From Flavisolibacter tropicus (lineage in GTDB: Bacteria; Bacteroidota; Bacteroidia; Chitinophagales; Chitinophagaceae): 64,000 bases of DNA. This document shows, piece by piece, positions 50,776 through 60,100 of the stretch. The stretch is taken from the NCBI RefSeq assembly GCF_001644645.1, contig NZ_CP011390.1:2476001-2540000 (forward strand). Direction: 5' to 3'. The notes below the pieces were generated by a model. The model ran no database searches and was not told where the DNA came from. It saw only the letters and a program-made list of their open reading frames with translations. The position numbers and the translations under genes are program-made. Each line of letters starts with the position of its first letter. Within the stretch, counting starts at the first letter, position 1.

Positions 50776-51624
50776 TTAGTTACAGCAATCCGTACCGCAA
50801 CAAGCCTGTTTTTCTTCAGTTGGTTTTTCAGCATATACAGTAATGCTGCGAATACCAGTACCTGATTGTTTAAAAGCGGCCAATTGTTTCGCGGACAGGT
50901 ATTGACCTAATATATCATCCGGGACAATGATTGGCTTGTCCTTTTGTATAGTGATGTTTATAAAGCCGTTTGTTTCTATTAACGCCAAATACACTTGCTT
51001 TTGAATAGCCCCCGCCACACAACCGGCATACATCTCAGCAGCTTCTTTGATTTCATTTGGCAGTTCTCCCTCTAATACAATATCGGATATAGAGAAATGA
51101 CCACCCGGCTTTAGTACACGATAGATGTCTTTGATAACCCCATCTTTATTAGGTACCAGGTTTAGCACACAATTGCTTACAATGACATCTGCAGTATTGG
51201 CCGACACCGGCATGCTTTCAATATCACCCTGTCTGAATTCTACATTGTTAAAGCCTCGTACTTCGGCATTTTTTCTTGCCCGTTCTATCATAGCCGGCGT
51301 AAAATCAATTCCAATAACCTTACCTGTTTCTCCGGTTTCATGCCTTGCAATAAAGGCATCATTACCTGCGCCGCTACCTAAATCAATCACCACATCACCT
51401 TTTTGGATTTTGGCAAACTGGGTGGGTAAACCACAACCTAAACCCAAATCAGCATCGGGGTTATAGCCTTCTAACTGGGTATAGTCGTCAGCCATAATAC
51501 TATACACTTCGGTAGAGCAGCAACTCGAACCGCAGCAGGAACTTTGATTCGTTTCCTTGTCCTGTAAAGCGATCTCTGAATACTTCTGCCTAACCAGGTC
51601 TTTTACTTGTTCATGCGTGTTCAT
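50776..51624 (-). CDS. arsM: ArsM: arsenite S-adenosylmethionine methyltransferase
   Basis: The 282-aa methyltransferase has the SAM-binding stretch VVIDLGSGAGNDAFIARHE (about 75-93) and the cysteines LGLGCGLPTQ (about 61) and YAGCVAGAIQ (about 199) of ArsM. Extra cysteine pairs lie at the N-terminus (SCCGSSCCST, about 28-37) and C-terminus (ACCGTDCCN). It methylates arsenite to volatile or less toxic forms. Its start is 20 bp after a copy of the ArsR operator. Confidence 0.92.
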   Translation of the reverse strand: MNTHEQVKDLVRQKYSEIALQDKETNQSSCCGSSCCSTEVYSIMADDYTQLEGYNPDADLGLGCGLPTQFAKIQKGDVVIDLGSGAGNDAFIARHETGETGKVIGIDFTPAMIERARKNAEVRGFNNVEFRQGDIESMPVSANTADVIVSNCVLNLVPNKDGVIKDIYRVLKPGGHFSISDIVLEGELPNEIKEAAEMYAGCVAGAIQKQVYLALIETNGFINITIQKDKPIIVPDDILGQYLSAKQLAAFKQSGTGIRSITVYAEKPTEEKQACCGTDCCN

Positions 51625-51643
51625 TGTTTTTTATTTAAAGGTT

Positions 51644-51659
51644 ATCGTAATATTGCGAT
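51644..51659 (-). promoter_or_regulatory. ArsR operator copy upstream of arsM
   Basis: ATCGTAATATTGCGAT is an inverted repeat (ATCG-N8-CGAT with further symmetry) 20 bp before the arsM ATG. The same 16-mer, reversed, occurs at 52016-52031 in front of arsR, marking both as ArsR-binding sites. Confidence 0.8.
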
Positions 51660-51679
51660 GGCATAGGGCAAAAAAAAGG

Positions 51680-52009
51680 TCAGCAACAATTGCTGCCTCC
51701 GTTGTAGGTATCAAATAGTTTATTGATCCAAGCCTGAGCTTGTTTCCATTCTTTCTCATCGATGCAGTAGCAAACCTTGGCTCCCTCTATTTCCCCTTTG
51801 ATAAGACCTGCCTCTTTTAACTCTTTCAAATGCTGTGATACGGTGCTTTGTGATAGCGGCAGCTCCTCTACAATGTCCCCACACTGACAAGTAGCCTTCT
51901 TGGCCAATAGCTTTAGAATAGCAATCCTTGCCGGATGAGCCAACGCTTTAGCATATTTAGCTAATCGGTTTTCTGTTGTACTGAATTCATATGCTTTTGT
52001 AGCTCCCAT
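51680..52009 (-). CDS. arsR: ArsR/SmtB-family metalloregulator
   Basis: The 109-aa winged-helix repressor has [19 protein letters not shown] (about 37-55) and [18 protein letters not shown], the recognition helix. The Cys-x-Cys in CQCG is the usual arsenite-sensing site; a second pair is at the C-terminus (GSNCC). It should repress the operon until arsenite binds. Operators lie on both its own upstream side and just downstream before arsM, so it probably controls two promoters. Confidence 0.92.
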   Translation of the reverse strand: MGATKAYEFSTTENRLAKYAKALAHPARIAILKLLAKKATCQCGDIVEELPLSQSTVSQHLKELKEAGLIKGEIEGAKVCYCIDEKEWKQAQAWINKLFDTYNGGSNCC

Positions 52010-52015
52010 AATTCT

Positions 52016-52031
52016 ATCGCAATATTACGAT
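52016..52031 (-). promoter_or_regulatory. ArsR operator copy upstream of arsR
   Basis: ATCGCAATATTACGAT, 7 bp before the arsR ATG, is the exact reverse complement of the site at 51644-51659. This gives autoregulation plus control of arsM. The close distance to the start codon suggests steric block of transcription initiation or elongation. Confidence 0.8.
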
Positions 52032-52122
52032 TAATATTTAATATCCTAATATACTAAGCATTTTTTTTAAAGAATTTTCAATAGGTGGACTTATCATATT
52101 CCTTTACTATCCAATGTTATAT

Positions 52123-52170
52123 TGCTTAAGCTTTGTAGAGTAACAGAAATCGAAAGGCTTAAGTAAGGTA
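52123..52170. other. imperfect inverted repeat downstream of the 187-aa lipoprotein gene
   Basis: TTGCTTAAGCTTT (about 52123-52135) and GAAAGGCTTAAGTAA (about 52156-52170) form an imperfect stem of about 13 bp. It lies some 125 bp past the stop at 52295, with no U-run on either strand. It may be the transcript end of that gene. Confidence 0.4.
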
Positions 52171-52294
52171 CTTAACCTAAAAGAGCGCTTCAAACAGGTT
52201 CGCGCCTGAAAAGGACACAAGTATTGCACTTAGGCAAGAAAGTGATAAGCGCCGGTGAAAGACGTATTTATCATTTTATAAATTAACCTCTTAC

Positions 52295-52858
52295 TTACAA
52301 TTTGGTCCAGGTAAACCCACCACCATTTTTTGTAACTAGAAAACGTTCTTCTGCGCTCCCGGCTGCTATAATTACTTTGATCGTATTGAAGCCTCCTGGC
52401 TCAAAATTCAGATTACTCATCTCAACACGGTTATAGCCAGTATCACTTATGGAAAGCGTATTAAACGGACTTTTACCCGTAAATTCAAAATAGCCATCGC
52501 TTTCAGTTATCATATTAGCCTTTGAAGAAGTATCAGCTGGGTTGCTTAGTTTAACGGAACACTTGGCGCAGGGCCGTATCTGAGCATTGCCGCCAACTGC
52601 CGCTTTAGTAAAAACCTGTCCGCGCAGATGCAAGACGCTATCTCGCTTTTCACCTTTAACCGAATGAAACGCAATCTCCCGGATCTCTGATGTACTTACT
52701 GGAACATTTGCCTGCACTTCCGGTACGACCGTACGGTCCAGAACGGCATCCTCTTTTACAGTCGAACAACTCATCTGTATATACATAAATCCTATCGCTA
52801 CCGCTATAGCACAACTGCTTTTCAAATGGCTCCATTGAGTAAGAATCCGACTTAACAT
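52295..52858 (-). CDS. secreted lipoprotein with carboxypeptidase-regulatory-like domain
   Basis: The start at ATG 52858-52856 gives 187 aa; an upstream ATG at 52894 adds 12 residues and seems less likely. The signal ends in FMYIQMSCSTVKE, a lipobox. The C-terminal half (about 75-185) is a beta-sandwich of the carboxypeptidase-regulatory type (VLHLRGQVFTKAAVGGNAQI; SDGYFEFTGKSPFNTLSISD) with two cysteines in RPCAKCSVKLS. Function unknown. It stands alone between the arsenic and heavy-metal clusters. Confidence 0.7.
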   Translation of the reverse strand: MLSRILTQWSHLKSSCAIAVAIGFMYIQMSCSTVKEDAVLDRTVVPEVQANVPVSTSEIREIAFHSVKGEKRDSVLHLRGQVFTKAAVGGNAQIRPCAKCSVKLSNPADTSSKANMITESDGYFEFTGKSPFNTLSISDTGYNRVEMSNLNFEPGGFNTIKVIIAAGSAEERFLVTKNGGGFTWTKL

Positions 52859-53058
52859 ATGATACGTTTTAATGCTTATACTACAGCAAAGCAATTCTTA
52901 TACCTTGCTAACAAATAGGGCCAACCAAAATAAACGAATACAATAGTCACTATACCGCATTGGTTACCATAAACAGGTCATTTACTTATAGTAACCAATA
53001 GAAAACCAGCCATATTTCCTAAACCAAATTGCCCGTCATTTAATAATACATTATCATC

Positions 53059-55560
53059 TCAACGCTTATAGGCTAACAGTCGCAGCGCATTAAATACAAC
53101 CACTAGAGTAGAGCCTTCATGCCCTATTACAGCAGGCCCTATCTCAGCTATACCTAAAATAGTAAGCGGTACCAGTATCACTACCATACCCAGACTGATC
53201 ACCAAATTTTGCTGAATGATCCGATGTGCCTTTCTACTTAAGCCAATAGCAAAAGGCAGGTTACCCAGCTTATCCGCCATCAGGGCAATATCGGCAGTCT
53301 CCAAGGCCACATCGCTACCCGCTGCCCCCATAGCAATACCCACAGTGCTTTTTGCCATGGCTGGAGCATCGTTCACACCATCCCCTACCATTGCTACTCT
53401 CTTTTCATTGGTTCGCAATTTTTTAATGGATTGCACTTTTTGTTCCGGTAGCAGGTTGCCCCAGGCATCAGTAATACCAATTTCTTTTGCAATGGCTTCC
53501 GCTACTTTTTGATTATCGCCAGTTAGCATTATCATTTTTCGGATCCCTACTTCTCCCAATTGTGCCAGTGTCTCTTTTGCATCCTCCCTGGCCACATCCA
53601 TCAGGGTAACAATACCAATAAATTGGTCATTCTGTTGCACCAGCATCGTAGTGTTTCCATGCTTTTCCAGTTCTTCTGCTTTTGCTTTTATGTCATCCGG
53701 TAATTGACGGCCTTTCTCTTTAAAAAGCTCTTTGTTTCCAACATGTATCGTTGTGCCCTGATAATCTGCTTTAATTCCTCGGCCTTGTATGGCGGAAACA
53801 TTTGATGCCGCTGGCACTTCTTTCTTCAATCGCTCCTGGCCGCCCTTTACAATGGCTGCTGCCAAAGGGTGATCGCTTAATTTTTCAACCGCGATTACTA
53901 TTTCCAACAACTGTTCTTCTGAAAGGCCATTGAGTGAATAAACACCCGTGAGCTTCGGCTTTCCTTCTGTCAGCGTTCCTGTTTTGTCAAAGGCAATGGC
54001 TGTAAGTGAACCTAATTCTTCTAAAGGTTTTCCTCCTTTTACTAATACACCACCCCTGGCAGCCCTGGCTACACCACTCAGCACTGCGCTGGGTGTAGAT
54101 ATAGCCAACGCACAAGGACTGGCTGCCACCAATACAGCCATAGCCCTGTAAAAACTGGCACTAAAAGGTTCATCGATTACTAAGAAAGCAAATAATAAAA
54201 GGAAAACTAAAAAGAGCACTGCAGGCACATAATACTTTTCCAGTTTATCCGCAAAATTTTGTGTGGTCGACTTTTGTGTTTGTGCCTCATTTACCAATTT
54301 CACCAATCTTGCTATGGTGCTATCAGCAGCTATTTTGGTTACCTTAACTTCTAGATTTTCCCCACCATTTATAGAACCGGCAAACACTCTGTATTTAGCA
54401 TCTAGCTTATCTGCATTCTCCAAATTGATCGTTGCATCGGCAATTGGCGTTTTATCTACCGGCACACTTTCGCCGGTAATGGGCGCTTGATTGACACTAC
54501 TATTCCCTTTTACAACAATACCATCGGCTGCAATTTTGGAATTTGGCTTTACAACAATAACATCTCCTTTTTTTAGTGCATCAATCTGTACTTCTTTTAT
54601 ATCATTGCCTGTTTTAAGTAAAGCTGTTTTGGGAGCTAACGCAGCTAAGGCTGCAATAGACTTTCTTGCCTTCTCCATGGCATAGTGCTCTAATGAATGC
54701 CCAAGACTAAACAGGAAAAGTAATAAAGCTCCTTCAGCCCATTGTCCTAATAGGGCGGCACCAATAGCGGCAACAAGCATCAAAAAATCGATCTCAAATT
54801 CTCCTTTGCTGATACCGGCAATGGCTTCTTTGGTAGTGTAAAAGCCTCCAAAGAAATAGGCTCCTACATAAAAGCCAATGGAAACATAAGGCGACAAGCC
54901 TTTGATAAATGATAGCCCAAAGCCAATTCCTAACAAGGCTCCGCAAATGATGGCAAAGATCAACTCTGTTTTTTCCCCGAATATTCCACCGTGTGCATGG
55001 CCATGTTCACCTGTTGCATGGTCGTGATCATGATCGTGTTCACCATGCGTGTGTTCATGCTTGTGATCTGCGCTATCATGCGTTGATCCTTCTTTGCGAG
55101 CATGGAAATCTTCAATACTCTTTACCTCCAGCCCTGTTTCCTGGGCTTGCTGTATAATAGTGTCTTCAGAGGTAAGTTCTTTATTAAACTCTATTTGTAT
55201 AAACCCAGTGCCGGAAACGGATACATTTTGTATCCCTTTTTGACTTCTTAATTGCGCTTCTATAATTCTGGCATGCCTAGGATGACGAACGCCTGCTGTT
55301 TCAATCAGCAAATGACCATATTGTTCTGTCATTTCTGCACCTGCCTTTTTTGCTAACTCCTCCACTTTACTAATCGATGCTACGGATGGATCGTAATGAA
55401 AACAAAGTTGTGCTTTCCGATCGCCGTCCTCAGGAATAACATGCACTTTATCAATACCTCTTTTGTATTGAAGCATGTTGATGATCCTGGCAACACATTC
55501 GTCTCTTTCATTTGGAACTTCAGGAAGTAGTATATCCAGATTTATTCTTGTCTTTTCCAT
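53059..55560 (-). CDS. heavy-metal P1B-type ATPase with His-rich N-terminus
   Basis: The 833-aa pump has two HMA-like folds in residues about 1-150 that lack a canonical CxxC, and a histidine-rich linker at about 161-190 (HDSADHKHEH, HDHDHDH). Eight membrane helices follow. The ion-transport helix has AASPCALAIST (about 478-488), an SPC motif, as found in Zn/Cd/Co-type subgroups. The phosphorylation site is AFDKTGTLTEG (about 525), and GDGVNDAPAM (about 735) is the hinge. It exports divalent metal, probably Zn, Cd or Co. A leader hairpin precedes it. Confidence 0.88.
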   Translation of the reverse strand: MEKTRINLDILLPEVPNERDECVARIINMLQYKRGIDKVHVIPEDGDRKAQLCFHYDPSVASISKVEELAKKAGAEMTEQYGHLLIETAGVRHPRHARIIEAQLRSQKGIQNVSVSGTGFIQIEFNKELTSEDTIIQQAQETGLEVKSIEDFHARKEGSTHDSADHKHEHTHGEHDHDHDHATGEHGHAHGGIFGEKTELIFAIICGALLGIGFGLSFIKGLSPYVSIGFYVGAYFFGGFYTTKEAIAGISKGEFEIDFLMLVAAIGAALLGQWAEGALLLFLFSLGHSLEHYAMEKARKSIAALAALAPKTALLKTGNDIKEVQIDALKKGDVIVVKPNSKIAADGIVVKGNSSVNQAPITGESVPVDKTPIADATINLENADKLDAKYRVFAGSINGGENLEVKVTKIAADSTIARLVKLVNEAQTQKSTTQNFADKLEKYYVPAVLFLVFLLLFAFLVIDEPFSASFYRAMAVLVAASPCALAISTPSAVLSGVARAARGGVLVKGGKPLEELGSLTAIAFDKTGTLTEGKPKLTGVYSLNGLSEEQLLEIVIAVEKLSDHPLAAAIVKGGQERLKKEVPAASNVSAIQGRGIKADYQGTTIHVGNKELFKEKGRQLPDDIKAKAEELEKHGNTTMLVQQNDQFIGIVTLMDVAREDAKETLAQLGEVGIRKMIMLTGDNQKVAEAIAKEIGITDAWGNLLPEQKVQSIKKLRTNEKRVAMVGDGVNDAPAMAKSTVGIAMGAAGSDVALETADIALMADKLGNLPFAIGLSRKAHRIIQQNLVISLGMVVILVPLTILGIAEIGPAVIGHEGSTLVVVFNALRLLAYKR

Positions 55561-55578
55561 AATGAAGAATTAAAAAAA

Positions 55579-55605
55579 AAATGCGAAGCCTTCGGCCTCG
55601 CATTT
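55579..55605 (-). terminator. strong hairpin with long U-run in front of the P1B ATPase gene
   Basis: AAATGCGAAGCC (55579-55590) pairs with GGCCTCGCATTT (55594-55605) with one mismatch and a 3-nt loop. On the minus strand it is followed by nine T. It ends about 18 bp before the ATPase ATG at 55560, so it would block read-through from the czc operon unless overcome. It is a candidate attenuator. Confidence 0.75.
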
Positions 55606-55628
55606 ACAAAAGTTATAGGAATAGTTAA

Positions 55629-55703
55629 CTATAAAAAAGATTGCGTTAATGCAAAAAATGATGCCAATAACACGACGCATTTCCAACAATTCAGTCTGTT
55701 CAT
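55629..55703 (-). CDS. possible 24-aa leader peptide before the P1B ATPase
   Basis: A short frame from ATG 55703-55701 to TAG 55631-55629 encodes MNRLNCWKCVVLLASFFALT and four more residues. It has two cysteines and a hydrophobic stretch. It lies between the czc adaptor and the hairpin at 55579, in front of the ATPase. It may be a leader peptide linked to attenuation, or chance. Evidence is position only. Confidence 0.35.
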   Translation of the reverse strand: MNRLNCWKCVVLLASFFALTQSFL

Positions 55704-55853
55704 TTTGCTTTGATATTTGTCTATAAATATACATAGAATGACTTTTGATTACTGTTAAAGGAAAGGGAATATAATCTGCCTGACTCTATGCTCGTATTCG
55801 AACATTTCATCTGATACTTCTTTGTAAAAGCCACCTTTTCCATAACCTGTTAT

Positions 55854-57107
55854 TTAATCTTCGTGTTCGCCGGTATTGGTCATTTTAGCATTGGCAAAAA
55901 ATGCGCCCTTGGTAATGATCTTGCTATGAGGCGGAAGATCCTTTATCAGTGTTACCTCTGTATAACCAATGTCAGAAATACCTTTTATTACTTGCACTCT
56001 CTCAAAACTCATCCCCGCTTCATCCTTCTCTGCATTTTTCTTACCACCTTCCTCCTTGCTTTCTCCGCTATGTGCCGCCTGCTTTTTACTGGTCAACACA
56101 AATAGGTAATCCTGTCCTTGGTAGCTTACAATGGCATCACTGGGAACAGCAGGCACTACCGCGGTTCCAATACTGATCAACGCGGTAATATTCATACCTT
56201 CTATCAATCCCTCTTTGTTGCCCATTACTACAGCATGTATCGGAATGGTCTTTGTTTCACCCACAAAAGCGGTCCCTATAGAATAGATTCTTGCATCATA
56301 CTCTTTGCCGGGACCATTGGTTAGGGTAAAATGGATCGTTTGCCCTGCATGTAGTTTGTGCAAGTCTTTTTCATACACAAAGAGATCTAAATGCAGTTGG
56401 GAGTTGTTGACAATTTCGGCAATAGGTGAACTTGCGTCAACTGGTGAACCAATCTGTGCAGACACCGTACTCACAGTACCACTTATGGGCGCAGTAATGG
56501 CGATAGTGGTTACAATATTGCCCTTGCTGACACTGGCTACAGAAATGCCCATAGCGCTCAACTGCTTTTGCAGGGCATTGCGCGTAGCCCTTAGTGTTAC
56601 TATCTCCGTTTGTACACGCTGTACGTTTTTAAGGGGTGCCGCATTACCTTCAACAAGCTCTTTTTGCCTATTCAACTCAATTTGAGCCAAATTCAACTGG
56701 GCATTGGTGGTTTGCAATTCCTGCTGCAGTCGGGCTGCATCCGGGTTCACAATAGTGGCAATTACCTGTCCTTGCCGTACATAATTGCCAGGCTGGATGA
56801 GTAAGGTTTTCAACACCCCACTATTTATGGAAGTCACCAAGGCCTTGTTTTGATTTGGCACGGTAAGGTTACCATTAGCTTTAATAGAAGTTTTTAAGTT
56901 CTTTAGCTCAATAGTTCCTAACTCAATAGCAGCGGTTTGCATTTGCACCTCGGTAAGGGAAACAGTCGTACCCTCACTCTCGTTATGACTTTCTTCCAAC
57001 CCAGCCTCTTGCGTAATCTCTCCTTTCGCATCTACATTTGCGGTAGACTTATTACTGCAGGAAGCAAATGAACTAATAATGGCTATGAAGATGAAAATTC
57101 GTTTCAT
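55854..57107 (-). CDS. CzcB/CusB-like RND efflux adaptor
   Basis: The 417-aa lipoprotein (FASCSNKSTAN) is the periplasmic membrane-fusion subunit of a metal RND pump. It has a barrel-sandwich/lipoyl region (LLIQPGNYVRQGQVIATIV, about 95-113), an alpha-helical hairpin (about 115-180) and a C-terminal beta-barrel (PSDAIVSYQGQDYLFVLT). It bridges the inner-membrane pump encoded just upstream (5-bp gap) to an outer-membrane channel, supplied here by the fusion protein itself. The metal is not clear from sequence. Confidence 0.88.
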   Translation of the reverse strand: MKRIFIFIAIISSFASCSNKSTANVDAKGEITQEAGLEESHNESEGTTVSLTEVQMQTAAIELGTIELKNLKTSIKANGNLTVPNQNKALVTSINSGVLKTLLIQPGNYVRQGQVIATIVNPDAARLQQELQTTNAQLNLAQIELNRQKELVEGNAAPLKNVQRVQTEIVTLRATRNALQKQLSAMGISVASVSKGNIVTTIAITAPISGTVSTVSAQIGSPVDASSPIAEIVNNSQLHLDLFVYEKDLHKLHAGQTIHFTLTNGPGKEYDARIYSIGTAFVGETKTIPIHAVVMGNKEGLIEGMNITALISIGTAVVPAVPSDAIVSYQGQDYLFVLTSKKQAAHSGESKEEGGKKNAEKDEAGMSFERVQVIKGISDIGYTEVTLIKDLPPHSKIITKGAFFANAKMTNTGEHED

Positions 57108-57112
57108 TACGT

Positions 57113-60100
57113 TTACTTGTTTAAATAATAATTCAATTGAATAGCGGATTGGTTGTACTGGTGCAGGGCATCCAGATAGGCCCGCTGCATCTCTATGGCC
57201 TGGGTAACAAACTGCTGCAGATCGGCAAAACTGCTTTCCCCCGCACGGTAAGCAATGTTGGCTGCTTTGATGATCGCTTCTGCCTGGTTTAACCCGGTTG
57301 ATTCATAAAAGCGTAATAACTCCTGTTCTTTTTGTAGTTGCTGAAATGCCTGCTGATAGGTGCTTTGCAGGTTAGCCAATTCATAACCAGTAACAGCGTT
57401 TTGATAATCCCGCTGAAGTTCAGCCGCCCTAACCCTGTTTTTATAGGCGGCCCTTCCAAACAAGGGAATACCGACTGAAACAGAAAAACCAGAATAGGGA
57501 TTGTCAATACCATAGAGCCGTTGCGAATAGAAACGGCCATCGAAACTAGGCTTACCAGCTTGTCGCTGTGCATAGAGTTCCGCTGAAGCTATAGCTACAT
57601 TTTGCCGTTGTACCTGAACCGAGGGGTGGTTGCCCAAGGTATCTGCCAGTAAGCTAAGTGACACTTTTTCCAGCAGTTTGGCTTCAGGTAAAAACAAGGT
57701 AGCAGTATTAGTGTAACGTTTTAACAGTTCTTGTTGCGTAGCCATATCGTGTTGCAACACACTAAGCTGTACGGCAATCTCACGGGAACGCACAATGGCG
57801 GCAATGCTATCCAGACCTGCGCTTTCTCCCGTTTTTACTTTAAGCCGGGCAGCTGCCGCCAGCGAGCGGTAAATGCTATCCAATCGCTGCCACAACTGTT
57901 GCTTACTTTGTAAATACCAAAGCGTGTAATAAGCAGTTTGCACATCCCTTTTAATTTCTAATGCACGTAACTGACGGGAAAGCTCAACTGATTTTACCTG
58001 TTGCTCCAGCAGGTTGCGTCGGGCTTTATATACGGTGGGCCACTCTACACTTTGCGACAAGCCAATTTTTAAAATGCCCTTCGAGTCTTCCGGACTTAAG
58101 TCTTCGTTTTCTACAAAAACACCGGTTTTTGGAAGATCCAGCCAGCTATGTTTTAAAGTTTGCGCCTGCTGTATCTGCAGATCAGAAGCTTGCAGCTGTA
58201 AATTGTTTTGCAAAGCCGTGTCGTATACGGCTAAGAAAGAAGCACGAACCGCACCAGTTTGGGCAAATGAAACAGACGTTACCAGCAACAATGCTACAAC
58301 TGCTATTACTTTGGGAAAGACACGATCGGGGCGCTTTTTATTGCCAGAAAAAAGAAGGTAAAGCACAGGAATTACGATTAAGGTAAGAAGTGTAGCTGTG
58401 ATCAAGCCGCCAATTACTACTGTGGCCAATGGCTTTTGCACTTCAGCCCCAGCACTATTGGAAAGTGCCATTGGCAAGAAACCCAATGAAGCTACCGTAG
58501 CTGTCATCAAAACAGGTCGTAATCGGATTCGTGTTCCTTGTTTAATACGCTCAATTACATCTGTGACTCCTTCACTAGCTAAAGCGTTGAACTGACCGAT
58601 CAGTACAATACCATTGAGAACAGCGACCCCGAATAAGGCAATAAAGCCAACGCCCGCAGAAATACTAAACGGCATCCCTCTTAATAACAGCGCCAATACA
58701 CCTCCTATGGCAGACATGGGAATAGCGGAGAAAATGAGGGCTGCCTGTTTAACAGAATGAAACGTAAAATATAGAAGTACAAAAATAAGTAGTAGTGCCG
58801 CAGGAACAGCTATGCGCAACCGCGCCGATGCCTGTTGCAGGTTTTCAAAAGTACCTCCATAGCTATAATAATAACCAGAAGTTAGTTTCACCTTTTGATT
58901 TAAGGTCTTTTGCACTTCCTTTACTACACTTTCTACATCTCTTCCGTTTACATTAAAGCTAACCACAATTCGGCGGCGCCCATCTTCACGACTAATTTGA
59001 GCAGGACCGGTTTGATACGCTATGGTAGCCACTTGGGAAAGTGGTACTTGATTGCCATCTGCAGTTGGAACATATAGATTGCTTACATCTTCAATGGAAT
59101 TGCGGTAGGCACTGTCCAACCGAACCACCAAATCGAATTTGCGTTCGTTTTCATACACCACACCTGCTTTGCCACCTGCAAACGCAGTAGTGATTACCTG
59201 GTTAACATCGGCAACATTTAACCCATAACCGGCCATACGTCGCCGATCATACTGTACAGTAATTTGCGGCAGTCCGCTAATTCGTTCTACTTGTGGTTGT
59301 GTTATTCCCTCTATGGGCCTAATAGCAGCTGCTACTTTCTCTCCATAGTAAAGAAGCGTATCCAGGTTTTCACCAAAGATCTTTACAGCTACATCTTGAC
59401 GAATACCTGACATAAGCTCATTAAAGCGCATTTGTATAGGTTGACTGGGTTCTGCAATAACGCCCGGGATCTGCGATAGCGTTTCGCGCATACTGTCTCC
59501 TAAAGCATAAAAGTCTTTTGTTGTGCGCCACTCTTTTTTATCCTTGAGTATGACCATTAGATCCGATGCTTCTGGTGGCATTGGGTCAGTAGCCACATCG
59601 GCACTTCCTGTTTTACCAATCACCATTTTTACTTCCGGATATCGTTTTAACATCCGCTCTGCTTGCAAAACGGTTTCCGTAGTCTGAGATATCGATGCAC
59701 CCTGCGGCAACACAAACTCAATGGCAAAATCCCCTTCTTCCAACGTAGGAATAAACTCACCGCCCATACGATTGAATAGCAAAACGGCTAACACAAGCAA
59801 GGCAAAAGCACTGGCAACAACGGCGTATTTAAATCGGATGGCCCAATCAAGCACAGGAGCGTATAGCTTTTGGAAAAAGGCCATCATCCTGTCGGCAAAT
59901 GTTTTTTTCTGCTGCCCAACTTTCGGCAGAAAAAGGGCCGAAATCATGGGAATATAAGTAAGCGAAAGAATAAGTGCTCCCAGAATGGCAAATCCAACCG
60001 TTTGTGCCATAGGACGGAACATTTTTCCTTCAACTCCAATTAAGGTTAGGATTGGTATATATACAATTAAAATAATGATCTCCCCAAAGGCTGCACTCTT

